Positions 1-8,467 are shown, counted from the first letter of the stretch. The stretch is DNA of 39,198 nt from SHZL01 sp035292625 (GCA_035292625.1 DATDPS010000265.1:1-39198); one strand, 5' to 3'. Numbers and translations: made by a program. Notes: generated by a model from the sequence alone, not told the origin.

Positions 1-25
1 GAAGAGATCTTTATTGCCGTATGAA

Positions 26-1363
26 TCAAAGAATATACCGGCTCAAATCCTCATTGCCCGCCAGCGCTTCGAGGTGTGTGTTCACGTAAGCGCCATCGAT
101 CTCGTAGGATTCACCGGAATGGTCCGGAGCCTCGAAGGAGATCACATCCAGCAGGCGCTCCAGCACCGTGTGCAAGCGGCGGGCGCCGATGTTTTCGGTC
201 GACTCATTCACCTGGTACGCGATTTCCGCGATACGCCGCACGCCATCGGGGGTGAAGCTGATCTTGACGCCTTCGGTGGCGATGAGCGCGGTGTATTGCT
301 CAGTCAGTGACGCCTGGGGTTCGGTCAGGATGCGGGTGAAGTCTTCCACTTCGAGCGCGCGCAGCTCGACCCGGATGGGCAGCCGGCCCTGCAGTTCGGG
401 AATAAGGTCCGACGGCCTGGCCACGTGAAATGCGCCGGATGCGATGAACAGCATGTGGTCCGTCTTGACCACGCCATTGCGGGTGGAAACAGTGCAGCCT
501 TCGACCAGTGGCAGCAAATCACGTTGCACGCCCTCGCGTGACACGTCGGCGCCGGCGTACTCGGCACGCCTGGCAACCTTGTCCAGCTCATCGATGAACA
601 CGATGCCGTTCTGCTCGGCGTTTTCCAGCGCCTGCTGCTTGATTTCCTCATCGTTGACCAGCTTGGCGGCCTCATCATCGACCAGCAACGGAAACGCATC
701 GCGGATCTTCATTCTGCGCTTCTGCTTTTTCCCCCCTGACAGGTTCTGGAACATGCCTTGCAACTGGCTGGCCATTTCCTCCATGCCGGGCGGAGTCATG
801 ATCTCAACGCCCAGCTGGGCGGTGACATCGAATTCAATTTCGCGTTCATCCAGCTCACCGCGCACCAGTTGCTGGCGCAGTTTCTGGCGGGTTTTGCTCC
901 TGGGTGCTTCAGCGGTTTCCGGTTCGTTGGCAAAACCGATGCCCTGCGGGCGTGGCAGCAGCACGTCCAGGATGCGATCGTGGGCGGCATCTTCGGCGCG
1001 CGAGCGCACCCGCGCCATGGCCTGCTCGCGGGTCATTTTCACCGCGGTGTCGACCAGGTCACGAATGATGGACTCGACGTCCTTGCCGACATAGCCGACC
1101 TCGGTGAACTTGGTGGCCTCGACCTTGATGAACGGTGCATTGGCCAGATGCGCCAGCCGGCGGGCGATCTCGGTTTTGCCCACCCCTGTCGGGCCGATCA
1201 TCAGGATGTTCTTGGGAGTGATTTCATCGCGCAATTCCAGCGGAACCTGCATGCGGCGCCAGCGGCTGCGCAGCGCAATGGCGACCGCGCGTTTGGCATC
1301 CGTCTGGCCGATGATGTGCTTGTCCAGTTCCTGGACAATTTCGCGCGGAGTCATTTGCGACAT
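26..1363 (-). CDS. hslU: ATP-dependent protease ATPase subunit HslU
   Basis: AAA+ unfoldase of the HslUV (ClpYQ) cytoplasmic protease; it unfolds substrates and feeds them to the HslV peptidase. The 445-residue length is normal for the family. The Walker A motif GPTGVGKT lies at residues 57-64 and the Walker B/DELDK stretch (VFIDELDKVAR) near 255. The intermediate (I) domain lies between them. The C-terminus ends LSRYIL, the tail that in this family docks into HslV and activates it. The ATG follows the hslV stop by 2 bp, so the two subunits should be translationally coupled. It is the last gene of the minus-strand operon lptM-dapF-DUF484-xerC-hslV-hslU. Only 25 bp remain beyond its stop in the window, so any terminator cannot be seen. 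Confidence 0.97.
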   Translation of the reverse strand: MSQMTPREIVQELDKHIIGQTDAKRAVAIALRSRWRRMQVPLELRDEITPKNILMIGPTGVGKTEIARRLAHLANAPFIKVEATKFTEVGYVGKDVESIIRDLVDTAVKMTREQAMARVRSRAEDAAHDRILDVLLPRPQGIGFANEPETAEAPRSKTRQKLRQQLVRGELDEREIEFDVTAQLGVEIMTPPGMEEMASQLQGMFQNLSGGKKQKRRMKIRDAFPLLVDDEAAKLVNDEEIKQQALENAEQNGIVFIDELDKVARRAEYAGADVSREGVQRDLLPLVEGCTVSTRNGVVKTDHMLFIASGAFHVARPSDLIPELQGRLPIRVELRALEVEDFTRILTEPQASLTEQYTALIATEGVKISFTPDGVRRIAEIAYQVNESTENIGARRLHTVLERLLDVISFEAPDHSGESYEIDGAYVNTHLEALAGNEDLSRYIL

Positions 1364-1365
1364 GG

Positions 1366-1908
1366 TTATTCGATTTCCAGTATTTCGATGGTCAGGTGTT
1401 TGTTGGTGTAAATGCAGATGTCGGCCGCAATGCCGAGTGCATTGCGGGTGATGGTCTCTGCGTCCAGTTCGGTGTATTCGAGCAAAGCCATGGCGGCGGC
1501 CTGCGCATAGGGGCCGCCTGATCCAATGGCGATCAGGCCGTGTTCCGGTTCAATCACATCGCCATTGCCCGAGATCAACAGGGAGTTATTCCGGTCGGCA
1601 ATGGCCAGCAGGGCTTCCAGACGGCGCAGGCTGCGGTCGGTGCGCCAGTCCTTGGCCAGTTCGACAGCGGAGCGCACCAGGTGGCCGGAATGCTTCTCCA
1701 GTTTGCCCTCGAACCGCTCGAACAAAGTGAACGCATCGGCGGTTGTGCCAGCGAACCCGGCAATCACCTGGTCCTTGTAAAGCCGCCGCACCTTGCGGGC
1801 ATTGGCTTTCATCACGGTGTTGCCGAGGGTCACCTGGCCGTCACCGCCCATCACGACTTGCTTGCCGCGCCGCACCGAGCAAATGGTTGTTCCGCGATAG
1901 TTTTCCAC
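1366..1908 (-). CDS. hslV: ATP-dependent protease peptidase subunit HslV
   Basis: Proteasome-like threonine peptidase subunit of HslUV, 180 residues. The sequence begins MENYRG and then TTICSVRRG, so the catalytic Thr (residue 7, or the following one) would be exposed after a six-residue propeptide is removed; many relatives have only Met before it. The conserved GDGQVTLGNTVMK block, the GTTADAFTLFE block and the GSGGPYAQAAA block are all present. It lies directly upstream of hslU and downstream of xerC, the standard gammaproteobacterial order. Confidence 0.97.
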   Translation of the reverse strand: MENYRGTTICSVRRGKQVVMGGDGQVTLGNTVMKANARKVRRLYKDQVIAGFAGTTADAFTLFERFEGKLEKHSGHLVRSAVELAKDWRTDRSLRRLEALLAIADRNNSLLISGNGDVIEPEHGLIAIGSGGPYAQAAAMALLEYTELDAETITRNALGIAADICIYTNKHLTIEILEIE

Positions 1909-1985
1909 AATGGCCTTCCCGGTCAGGACTGGATTTCAAAAATGGGGATGTGGGCCGCGGAATGCAAGCGCCCCATCAAAGCAGG

Positions 1986-2873
1986 CTATTTCCTCTTCGC
2001 CCGCGGGTGCGCCTTGTCGTAAACCTTGGCGAGATGCTGGAAATCCAGGTGGGTATAGACCTGGGTGGTGGAAATATCGCTGTGGCCGAGCAGTTCCTGC
2101 ACCCCGCGCAGATCACCCGAGGACTCCAGCAGGTGGCTGGCGAAACTGTGGCGCAGCAGGTGCGGATAAACGTTTTGCGGCAGGCCCTGCCGGCGCGCCC
2201 AGTAACGAACGCGGGCCTGGATGGTGCGCGTGGCGATCGGGTTGCCATTGCGGCTGACAAAAATCACCGGTTCGTCGAAAGATGCGAACTCGGCCCTGAC
2301 TTTACGCCACTCGCCCAGCGCGGCTGCAGCGGTTCGGCCAAATGGCACCATCCGGGTCTTGTTGCCCTTGCCGGTCACCGTGAGCATGCCCGAAGCGGTA
2401 TCCACCTGGGTCCAGGTCAGTCCGGCCAACTCGGACAGGCGCAGCCCCGAGGAGTAAAACAGCTCCATCATCGCCTTGTCCCGCCTGGCAAGGGTGGTGT
2501 CCGCGGGGAAGGCCAGCAAGCGGGTGACGGAATCGGCATCCAGCGTGGCGGGCAAGGTGCGGACTTGTTTTGGTCCGCGCACTGCCATGGCAGGGTTATT
2601 GCCCGCGTGGCCCTCCTTGATCAGCCAGCGGTAGAAACTGCGGATGGCGGCCAGCAGGCGCTGCAGGGAACGGCTGCCCTGGCCCTGGCGATGAAGCCGC
2701 GACACCAATGCACGAATTTCATGCTCGGTAACTACCGCGGGAGTGGTGATATTGCGCTGGGACAATCCGTCGAGCAGGTGGTCAAGATCCCGTTTGTAGG
2801 CATTTATGGTGCGCGGTGAAAGGCCCCGTTCATTGCGCAGGTAGTTAAGAAATTGCTGCGCGTATTCGTTCAT
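1986..2873 (-). CDS. xerC: Site-specific tyrosine recombinase XerC
   Basis: Chromosome-dimer resolution recombinase, which acts with XerD at dif; 295 residues, normal length. The N-terminal SAM-like core-binding domain covers about residues 1-85 and the catalytic domain follows. Visible catalytic residues are Arg145 (SSGLRLSEL), Lys169 (GKGNKTRM), His238 and Arg241 (HLLRHSFASHLL), His264 (LLGHSDIST) and Tyr273 (TTQVYTH). It is separated by 77 bp from hslV and lies downstream of the DUF484 gene, its usual neighbour. It is distinct from the integron integrase remnant at 12418-12843. Confidence 0.96.
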   Translation of the reverse strand: MNEYAQQFLNYLRNERGLSPRTINAYKRDLDHLLDGLSQRNITTPAVVTEHEIRALVSRLHRQGQGSRSLQRLLAAIRSFYRWLIKEGHAGNNPAMAVRGPKQVRTLPATLDADSVTRLLAFPADTTLARRDKAMMELFYSSGLRLSELAGLTWTQVDTASGMLTVTGKGNKTRMVPFGRTAAAALGEWRKVRAEFASFDEPVIFVSRNGNPIATRTIQARVRYWARRQGLPQNVYPHLLRHSFASHLLESSGDLRGVQELLGHSDISTTQVYTHLDFQHLAKVYDKAHPRAKRK

Positions 2874-2906
2874 TTGCCCGCCGCCAGGCCGGCTCCGGAT
2901 GAGCGA

Positions 2907-3608
2907 TCAGGCGGAACGGCGTTGCTCCTCCGGGTTCGAGTGGGCGAGGCTGCTGGAAATGACGTCAGCCAGCAAGTCGAGAAACAGGGTTCCCATGCCG
3001 GGATAGAACCGGGCCGGGTCACTGCTGCCGATGGCCATCATCCCGTCCGAGCCTTTCTCGCCCAGCGGCACCAGCGCAGCGGACTGCACCCAGCGCGCCT
3101 TCACATCGAACAGGAAGTTGAGCTTGTGTTGCACCAGGCGGCCGCAGACCGTGTGGCCTTTCTCGAGGTGCGACTGGAACTGATGCAGGTTTTCATCGCT
3201 CCGGTCGATCCAGTGGACATCCCCTCCGGCCAGTGCGGCGATCCGACTATCGAACAGAAAAACCCGCAGGATGTCGGCCTTGAAATCATCCAGCAGCCTC
3301 CGGCTGAGGTGTTGGAAGAAGGCTACTGTATCGTTGGTGCTCATCAATTCCAGCGTGAGCTGGTGCAGGCGCGACATCAATTGCTCGTTTTCCGATGCCA
3401 CGTAGGCCAGCCGATTGAGCTGCCGCTCCAGTTCCTGGTTCTTGCGGCGCAGGTGTGTCACCTGGCGTTCAATCAGGGAAGAAGCTACGCCGGAGGCATG
3501 GCTGAGCTGTAAGGATTCAAGTATGTCGGGGCATTCAGAAAGGAAATCGGGATTGCGACGCAGGTACTTCGCCACTACGTCCTTAAGTGTTGCTTTGCTT
3601 GCACTCAT
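2907..3608 (-). CDS. DUF484 family protein
   Basis: About 233 residues from the second in-frame ATG at 3608 (MSASKATLKDVV); an upstream ATG at 3632 would add eight residues. I chose 3608 because the N-terminal helix VAKYLRRNPDFLSECPDIL is the usual start of this family. Residues about 40-80 form a coiled coil (RRKNQELERQLNRLAYV), and the remainder is GAF-like. The molecular role is unknown; the gene is characteristically found between dapF and xerC, as here. It overlaps the dapF 3' end by 26 bp, suggesting translational coupling. Confidence 0.9.
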   Translation of the reverse strand: MSASKATLKDVVAKYLRRNPDFLSECPDILESLQLSHASGVASSLIERQVTHLRRKNQELERQLNRLAYVASENEQLMSRLHQLTLELMSTNDTVAFFQHLSRRLLDDFKADILRVFLFDSRIAALAGGDVHWIDRSDENLHQFQSHLEKGHTVCGRLVQHKLNFLFDVKARWVQSAALVPLGEKGSDGMMAIGSSDPARFYPGMGTLFLDLLADVISSSLAHSNPEEQRRSA

Positions 3609-4446
3609 GGCCCACCGTTCCGCTGAAGACATGGGTAGCCGGGCCCTTCATCCTGATGCCAAACCCGGGTCCCACCCACTCTATCACAAGATGTCCGCCA
3701 GGTAGAAAAACATTCACCAGCCGGTCAACACGCCCGGCGCGGCGCAGGATCGCAACCGCGGCGCAGGCACCCGAACCGCAGGCCAGGGTTTCGCCCGTGC
3801 CCCGCTCGTAAACCCGCAGCCGGATGGTGTCGCGGGTCAACACCTGGACAAAGCCAATGTTGCAACCCTGGGGAAAGATTTCATGCTGCCCGAGCCAGGA
3901 GCCGGTGGTTTCCACCGCGGCGCTGGCGAGATCATTCACTTCCAGCAGGGCGTGTGGATTACCCATCGAAGCGGCGCCAAATTGCAGCGGCCCGGCTGGC
4001 GAATCCAGGTGATAGCTGCCTTCCCGTGAATTCATACTGATTGGAATCAACTCCGGATCGAAAGCCGGTTCACCCATATCCACCTGGAACTCACCATCAG
4101 CACAGCAATCGACCTTGACCAGGCCGGTGGGGCTTTCCAGGGTGAGCCTGCCGCTGCCCGCCTCGCCGTTCATCTGCAGGTAAAGCGCAATGCAGCGGGC
4201 GCCGTTACCGCACTGTCCGGCGGCACTGCCATCCGTGTTGCGGATCTCGTAACGCACTGCGCTACCGGGGTGCAGCGGCGAATGCAGCAGCAGCAGCTGA
4301 TCACAGCCGATACCCAGGCGGCGGTGGGCCAGGCGACTGGCCAGTGCCGCATCCATCTGCAATTGCTGTTGGCGCAAATCCAGCAATACGAAATCATTGC
4401 CGGCGCCGTGCATCTTGTGGAAGAGCACGCTAGAGGGGTTGGTCAT
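3583..4446 (-). CDS. dapF: Diaminopimelate epimerase
   Basis: Converts LL- to meso-diaminopimelate in lysine and peptidoglycan synthesis; cytoplasmic. From the ATG at 4446 (MTNPSSVLFHKMHGAGNDF) it is 287 residues, close to the family norm. The open frame extends further upstream, but that 47-residue extension is basic, low-complexity and overlaps lptM in another frame, so I reject it. Both catalytic cysteines are visible: Cys79 in QCGNGARC and Cys223 in ACGSGACAA. The start overlaps the end of the lptM gene by 17 bp and the end overlaps the DUF484 start, consistent with one operon. Confidence 0.96.
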   Translation of the reverse strand: MTNPSSVLFHKMHGAGNDFVLLDLRQQQLQMDAALASRLAHRRLGIGCDQLLLLHSPLHPGSAVRYEIRNTDGSAAGQCGNGARCIALYLQMNGEAGSGRLTLESPTGLVKVDCCADGEFQVDMGEPAFDPELIPISMNSREGSYHLDSPAGPLQFGAASMGNPHALLEVNDLASAAVETTGSWLGQHEIFPQGCNIGFVQVLTRDTIRLRVYERGTGETLACGSGACAAVAILRRAGRVDRLVNVFLPGGHLVIEWVGPGFGIRMKGPATHVFSGTVGHECKQSNT

Positions 4447-4657
4447 CGTCCGCTTTCGCCGGCTCCGGAAGCGGGTCCGCTGCACGGCCGGCTGCCGTGT
4501 CTGGTGTCGGTTCACCCGGGTCCTGCGCTGCGCTTTGTGCGGGAGGCGGCGCCTGTTCAGGCAGGTACAAAGGCCCTTTCTGGCCACAGGCCGTGAGCAG
4601 GGCCAGGCACAGCCAGGAGAGGCGGAGTGAAATCTTCAGGAATTTATTCGCAGGCAT
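4430..4657 (-). CDS. lptM: Small outer-membrane lipoprotein, LptM/YifL-like
   Basis: 75 residues: a lipoprotein signal peptide (LSWLCLALLTAC, lipobox LTAC with Cys24), then the family signature CGQKGPLYLP, then a Pro/Ala/Glu-rich disordered tail. In Enterobacteria, LptM assists assembly of the LptDE lipopolysaccharide translocon; that role is inferred here from family and context. It is the first gene of the minus-strand operon leading to dapF, which is its usual place. The ATG at 4657 is preceded by a divergent intergenic region with a TATAGT element about 65 bp upstream and by the 15-bp tandem repeat at 4665-4694. Confidence 0.88.
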   Translation of the reverse strand: MPANKFLKISLRLSWLCLALLTACGQKGPLYLPEQAPPPAQSAAQDPGEPTPDTAAGRAADPLPEPAKADDDQPL

Positions 4658-4664
4658 GGTTCGT

Positions 4665-4694
4665 GTCAGTGAGCATTGGGTCAGTGAGCATTGG
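4665..4694. repeat. Perfect 15-bp tandem duplication between divergent genes
   Basis: Two exact head-to-tail copies of GTCAGTGAGCATTGG, at 4665-4679 and 4680-4694, in the short region between lptM (minus) and the esterase gene (plus). It may be a recent slippage duplication in the 5' leader of lptM, lying between its likely -10 element and its start codon. Confidence 0.95.
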
Positions 4695-4716
4695 GTCGGG
4701 AATGGAGGCGGGTGCT

Positions 4717-4731
4717 GCTACACTATACGCC
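4717..4731. promoter_or_regulatory. Possible overlapping divergent -10 elements
   Basis: The stretch CTACACTATACGCC sits just before the esterase ATG. Read rightward it offers TACACT (-10-like), which would give a very short or leaderless transcript. Read leftward it offers TATAGT, about 65 bp from the lptM start. The -35 boxes are poor in both directions, so this is only a candidate. Confidence 0.35.
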
Positions 4732-5445
4732 ATGAGCAATCCTGAATCAGCAGCGCGGGAGGAGGGCATTTCCAACAGCTTGCCAGCGCTTGAAACGGTC
4801 GAGTTGGATACCGGTCCTGACCCATCGTTTGCGCTCATCTGGCTGCACGGGCTGGGCGCCGATGGGCACGACTTCGAGCCCGTGGTGCCGCACCTGCTGT
4901 GGCGCGGGGCGCCGTCAATCCGATTCGTGTTCCCGCACGCGCCCATGCGCGCAGTCACCCTGAACGCAGGCATGCGCATGCGCGCCTGGTACGACATTCG
5001 CAGCGTCGGCCTTGACCGTAACCAGGACGTGGCGGGGATAGAGCAAAGCTGTGGCCAGGTGGCTGCGCTGGTGGAACGCGAACAACGGCGCGGCATCGCC
5101 CCGCACCGGGTCGCACTGGCCGGATTTTCGCAAGGCGGGGCCATCGCCCTGCAACTGGGCTTGCGTTACCCGCATCGAATCGCCGGGCTTATCGCGCTTT
5201 CAACTTACCTGCTCGATACCAGCCGCTCTCCCGCCGACCGCCACGCGGTAAACCAGGGCCTGCCTATTTTCATGGCGCATGGCCGCCTGGATCCGCTGGT
5301 GCCTTTCCATTTGGGTGAAGCGGCTGCACAACTATTGCAGGGCTGGGGTTACCGGGTGGACTGGCACACTTACCCGATGGCCCATGCCGTATGCCCGGAC
5401 GAAATTGGTCATATCGCCGGCTGGCTTCGTCAGCGCCTGGAATAA
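4732..5445 (+). CDS. Alpha/beta-hydrolase carboxylesterase (phospholipase/carboxylesterase family)
   Basis: Cytoplasmic serine esterase of the EstB/acyl-protein-thioesterase type; 237 residues from the ATG at 4732 (MSNPESAARE). An in-frame ATG at 4702 and an earlier one at 4627 exist but would add non-conserved residues, the latter encoding the tandem repeat. The oxyanion segment WLHGLGADG (about 38-45), nucleophile Ser133 in GFSQGG, Asp187 in GRLDPLVP and His218 in PMAHAV form a complete triad. Substrate cannot be predicted beyond short-chain esters. The algZ-like kinase starts 5 bp after its stop, so the three genes to algR may be co-transcribed. Confidence 0.9.
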   Translation: MSNPESAAREEGISNSLPALETVELDTGPDPSFALIWLHGLGADGHDFEPVVPHLLWRGAPSIRFVFPHAPMRAVTLNAGMRMRAWYDIRSVGLDRNQDVAGIEQSCGQVAALVEREQRRGIAPHRVALAGFSQGGAIALQLGLRYPHRIAGLIALSTYLLDTSRSPADRHAVNQGLPIFMAHGRLDPLVPFHLGEAAAQLLQGWGYRVDWHTYPMAHAVCPDEIGHIAGWLRQRLE

Positions 5446-5450
5446 AGCGC

Positions 5451-6518
5451 GTGGCGGATTCCCTGGAACAGGAACTGCAGCAAGCCTCGGGTGGGGTCTA
5501 TCCGCCTTCGTTCTGCGCCTGGCGGCTGGTGGCGGTGGTGATCGTCATTACGGAACTGGCGGTGGTTTTGATCGGGCTCGGCAAAGCGGGCATTCCAAGC
5601 TGGCAATGGGCCGGCCTGGCGAGCATTTACGCCCAGTGGCTGGCCCTGTTTTGCACTTCCGCGCTGTGCCTTACCAGCGGTTGGACCAACCGCATGTCCG
5701 CTGATGGCGCCTGGATTGGCAGTTGGCTGCTGGCCGTGTTGCTGGCCAGTGTGTTCAGCTATGCCGCGTGGAGCGCTGCCCCTGTGCTGGGTATCTCGAC
5801 CGGTGGCCAGCCGGCCGGGCAGTTCGTATTGGAAAGCACCTTTGCCGTCGGCCTCGTCGCATTTGTATTCTTCCGTTACCTGCTGGTGCGCACGCGCTGG
5901 CAGGCTGAACTGATGGCCCAGGCCGAGGCCAGGGTGCAAGCGCTACAGGCACGCATCAGGCCGCACTTCCTGTTCAACAGCCTCAATACCATTGCCAGCC
6001 TGATCCCGGTGGAACCCGGCAACGCCGAAGCGGCGATCGAGGATCTGGCGGATATATTTCGCGGCAGCATGCGCCGGGCGGACCAGCCCATCAGCCTTGC
6101 CGAGGAGCTCAAACTGGCCTGCCAATACCTCGAAATGGAAAAGCGCCGCCTGGGCAAGCGCATGGAAATCAACTGGCGGGTGGACGAGCTGCCGGCCAAC
6201 GCCGCGGTATTGCCGCTGATGCTGCAGCCCTTGCTGGAAAATGCCGTGGCACATGGCATACAGTCCCGCAGGGAGGGCGGAAGCATAGCGGTCTATGGCC
6301 GGGCGGAGGGGGACCAGGTGGTGGTGACGATCGCAAATCCCGTGGCCGCTGCAGGGTCGGTAACCGGCGGCCATGGCATGGCCATCGACAACATCCGGGA
6401 GAGGCTGCGCTTTGCTTACGGTTCACGAGCCAGCCTGGTGACCTACGAAGATGCCGAAAAGTTCTATGCCGTTTTGAGCCTGCCCCACATCGAGTTGAAA
6501 CCAACCGAGCGCGCATGA
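5451..6518 (+). CDS. algZ: LytS/AlgZ-family sensor histidine kinase
   Basis: Membrane-anchored kinase of the His_kinase (LytS) class; 355 residues if translation starts at the GTG at 5451, 5 bp after the esterase stop. An upstream ATG at 5391 would overlap the esterase by 55 bp and is less likely. About four hydrophobic segments (roughly residues 20-45, 50-75, 90-112 and 128-145) form the sensor part. The phospho-acceptor His172 lies in ARIRPHFLFNSLN, typical of this class, and the N box is LLENAVAHGIQ. The stop overlaps the downstream regulator start (ATGA). The Pseudomonas AlgZ/AlgR pair controls alginate and motility; the same targets are not established here. Confidence 0.88.
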   Translation: MADSLEQELQQASGGVYPPSFCAWRLVAVVIVITELAVVLIGLGKAGIPSWQWAGLASIYAQWLALFCTSALCLTSGWTNRMSADGAWIGSWLLAVLLASVFSYAAWSAAPVLGISTGGQPAGQFVLESTFAVGLVAFVFFRYLLVRTRWQAELMAQAEARVQALQARIRPHFLFNSLNTIASLIPVEPGNAEAAIEDLADIFRGSMRRADQPISLAEELKLACQYLEMEKRRLGKRMEINWRVDELPANAAVLPLMLQPLLENAVAHGIQSRREGGSIAVYGRAEGDQVVVTIANPVAAAGSVTGGHGMAIDNIRERLRFAYGSRASLVTYEDAEKFYAVLSLPHIELKPTERA

Positions 6519-7231
6519 TGCCGAGCATCCTGATCGTCGATGATGAGCCATTGGCCCGTGACCGCCTGCACCGGATGGTCCTTGCGTTTTCCCAATACGA
6601 AGTGGTCGGCGAGGCTGGCAGCGGCGATGAGGCGCTGGAGGCCATCGGTCGCCTGCAGCCGGATATCCTGTTGCTGGACATCTCCATGCCGGGCATGACC
6701 GGCATGGACCTCGCCCGGGTGATTCAGCGCGGTGGCTTGGGCACGGCGGTTATTTTCTGCACGGCCTACCAGAACCAGGCGCTGGAGGCGTTCGAGGCCG
6801 AAGCGGTCGACTACCTGGTCAAACCGGTGCGGGCCGGGCGTCTGGAACAGGCGCTGGAAAAAGCGCGGCGTTACCTGGGGGACCGGCAAAACGAGCTTGA
6901 AGACGGGTTTTTACGTTCCACCGTTGCAGGCAAGGTGATGCTGATTTCGGCGCAACGGGTGATCTGCCTGTTGGCGGAGGACAAGTACACCACCGTCGTG
7001 CATGAAAACGGCAAAACCGTGATCGAGGATTCCCTGCTGGATCTGGAACAACGCTTTCCGGACAGATTTTTCAGGATCCACCGCAATGCGCTGATTTCCC
7101 GCGGCCACCTGCGGGGTGTGAGCCGCGGCACCGACGGGCATGCCCGGGCGGTGCTCAGCGGAACCGACCAGCAGCCCGAAGTGAGCAGGCGCAATGTGTC
7201 CGCACTGCGTAAGTTACTCAACAATCTTTGA
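6515..7231 (+). CDS. algR: LytTR-family response regulator, AlgR-like
   Basis: Two-domain regulator of 238 residues. The receiver domain (about 1-120) has the acidic pair DDE at 9-11, phospho-acceptor Asp55 in LLLDISMPG and a conserved Lys in YLVKPV. The C-terminal half (about 135-235) is a LytTR DNA-binding domain (VICLLAEDKYTTV, FFRIHRNALISRG). It overlaps the kinase stop by 4 bp; a second ATG follows immediately at 6518. hemC follows after 18 bp, the same algZ-algR-hemC order as in Pseudomonas. Confidence 0.93.
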   Translation: MMPSILIVDDEPLARDRLHRMVLAFSQYEVVGEAGSGDEALEAIGRLQPDILLLDISMPGMTGMDLARVIQRGGLGTAVIFCTAYQNQALEAFEAEAVDYLVKPVRAGRLEQALEKARRYLGDRQNELEDGFLRSTVAGKVMLISAQRVICLLAEDKYTTVVHENGKTVIEDSLLDLEQRFPDRFFRIHRNALISRGHLRGVSRGTDGHARAVLSGTDQQPEVSRRNVSALRKLLNNL

Positions 7232-7249
7232 TTCCTGTATATCGCACAC

Positions 7250-8176
7250 ATGAAAAAAATCGTCAGGATCGCCACCCGCCAGAGTGAACTTGCGCTGTGG
7301 CAGGCCCGCCACGTGGCAGGCCTGTTGCAGCAACGCTACCCGGACCTGGCAGTTGAACTGCTGCCGCTGGTCACCCAGGGCGACCGCATCCTCGATCGCC
7401 CGCTGGCGGCAATCGGTGGCAAGGGCCTGTTCCTGAAGGAACTGGAAGTGGCACTGCTGGACGGCGAGGCTGACCTGGCCGTGCACTCCATGAAGGATGT
7501 GCCGGTGATACCTACGCCGGATTTGCTGCTTGACGTGGTGCTCGAACGGGCCAATCCGTTTGACGCCTTGCTGGGACGCAAGGGTGAGAAGCTGGCGGAC
7601 TTGCCAGCGGGATCGCGCATTGGCACCAGCAGCCTGCGCCGCCAGTGCCAGTTGCTGGCGCTGCGCCCGGACCTGCGCCCGGCCGACTTGCGTGGCAACG
7701 TCAATACCCGCATCCGCAAACTGCATGAGGGGCACTACGAGGCCATCATCCTGGCCCGTGCAGGTCTCGAGCGGCTGGGCCTGGGCCACCTGGTCAACGA
7801 AACGCTGGAAGCGCCGGACTGGTTACCGGCCGCGACCCAGGGCACCATTTGCCTGCAATACCGGGCAACGGATCAAGAGCTGCAAAAACTCCTGCGCCCG
7901 CTCAACCATGAGCTCACTGCCCTGTGCTCCACCACCGAGCGCGCCGTGTCCTTGCGCCTGCAGGGAAGCTGCCAGCTACCACTGGCGGTTTTCGCCCGCC
8001 TGGAAGGCGGGCAGCTCGCGCTTGATGCCCTGGTGGGCACCCCGGACGGCAGCCGGATCCTGCGCAGCCGCCGCCGCGGCGCAGCAGGGCAGGCCAGCCA
8101 GATGGCCGCCGCCGTGGCCGATGACCTGGTCCGGCAGGGCGCCGGGGAAATCATCGCCGGCTTGGGAAAAAACTGA
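7250..8176 (+). CDS. hemC: Hydroxymethylbilane synthase (porphobilinogen deaminase)
   Basis: Polymerises four porphobilinogens into hydroxymethylbilane for haem synthesis; 308 residues, normal length. Visible features are the N-terminal IATRQSELALWQA, GGKGLFLKELE, the substrate-binding HSMKDVP, and GTSSLRRQCQLLALRPDL. The dipyrromethane-cofactor Cys is at about 241 in LQGSCQLPLAVFA. In related genomes hemD follows directly; here 4.7 kb of integron sequence intervenes, starting at or very near the TGA (8174-8176). Confidence 0.97.
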   Translation: MKKIVRIATRQSELALWQARHVAGLLQQRYPDLAVELLPLVTQGDRILDRPLAAIGGKGLFLKELEVALLDGEADLAVHSMKDVPVIPTPDLLLDVVLERANPFDALLGRKGEKLADLPAGSRIGTSSLRRQCQLLALRPDLRPADLRGNVNTRIRKLHEGHYEAIILARAGLERLGLGHLVNETLEAPDWLPAATQGTICLQYRATDQELQKLLRPLNHELTALCSTTERAVSLRLQGSCQLPLAVFARLEGGQLALDALVGTPDGSRILRSRRRGAAGQASQMAAAVADDLVRQGAGEIIAGLGKN

Positions 8177-8177
8177 A

Positions 8178-8270
8178 GTTGCCCATAGTGACATAGGCGT
8201 AGCCGATGCCGGCCTTGGGATCGGCCAAGCCAAGAGAACCGCCTGTTCCGTCAGGGCGCTCAGTGTGTCC
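8178..8270 (-). pseudogene. Fragment of a beta-lactamase-family serine hydrolase C-terminus
   Basis: Read on the minus strand from about 8249 to 8178, one frame gives GSLGLADPKAGIGYAYV followed by TMGN. This resembles the conserved C-terminal block GGSLGFADPEAxxGFGYVMNRMG of class-C beta-lactamase/esterase-family proteins. A preceding GH... (about 8265-8270) fits the same block with a small insertion. There is no start, no nucleophile region and no room for a full gene: the fragment ends against hemC. The remaining bases to 8404 show nothing I can assign. It may be the remains of a terminal cassette or of a gene once next to hemC. Confidence 0.5.
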
Positions 8271-8404
8271 GGCCGCAAGTCAAGCTTCCGGCTTCCGTTC
8301 GCGAACACGCTGCAGGCGCCGGGCAGCTTGTGGCGCCAGGAAAAGTTCTCAAGGAAGATTTATTTGCTTATGTAAAGAACCCCGTCACAGCCAACTCCGG
8401 GTTT

Positions 8405-8467
8405 ATTCAACTACCGGATAAGATCGTTGCTCGCTTCGCTCTCACGATCTATCCTTGTTCGTTAGGC
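8405..8467 (-). other. attC recombination site of the HXXEE cassette
   Basis: On the minus strand the site begins GCCTAAC (8461-8467, R'' box, containing the TAA stop of the cassette gene) and ends GTTGAAT (8405-8411, R' box, fits GTTRRRY). Between them GGATAGATCGT pairs with ACGATCTTATCC, an imperfect inverted repeat with one extra base, around a loop of about 16 nt. A 63-bp length and an extrahelical base are typical of attC. It is the outermost recognised site of the array. Confidence 0.82.

Noticed and set aside
4447..4587. 47-residue N-terminal extension of DapF
   Set aside because: It overlaps lptM in another frame and is a basic low-complexity shadow; the conserved protein starts at 4446.
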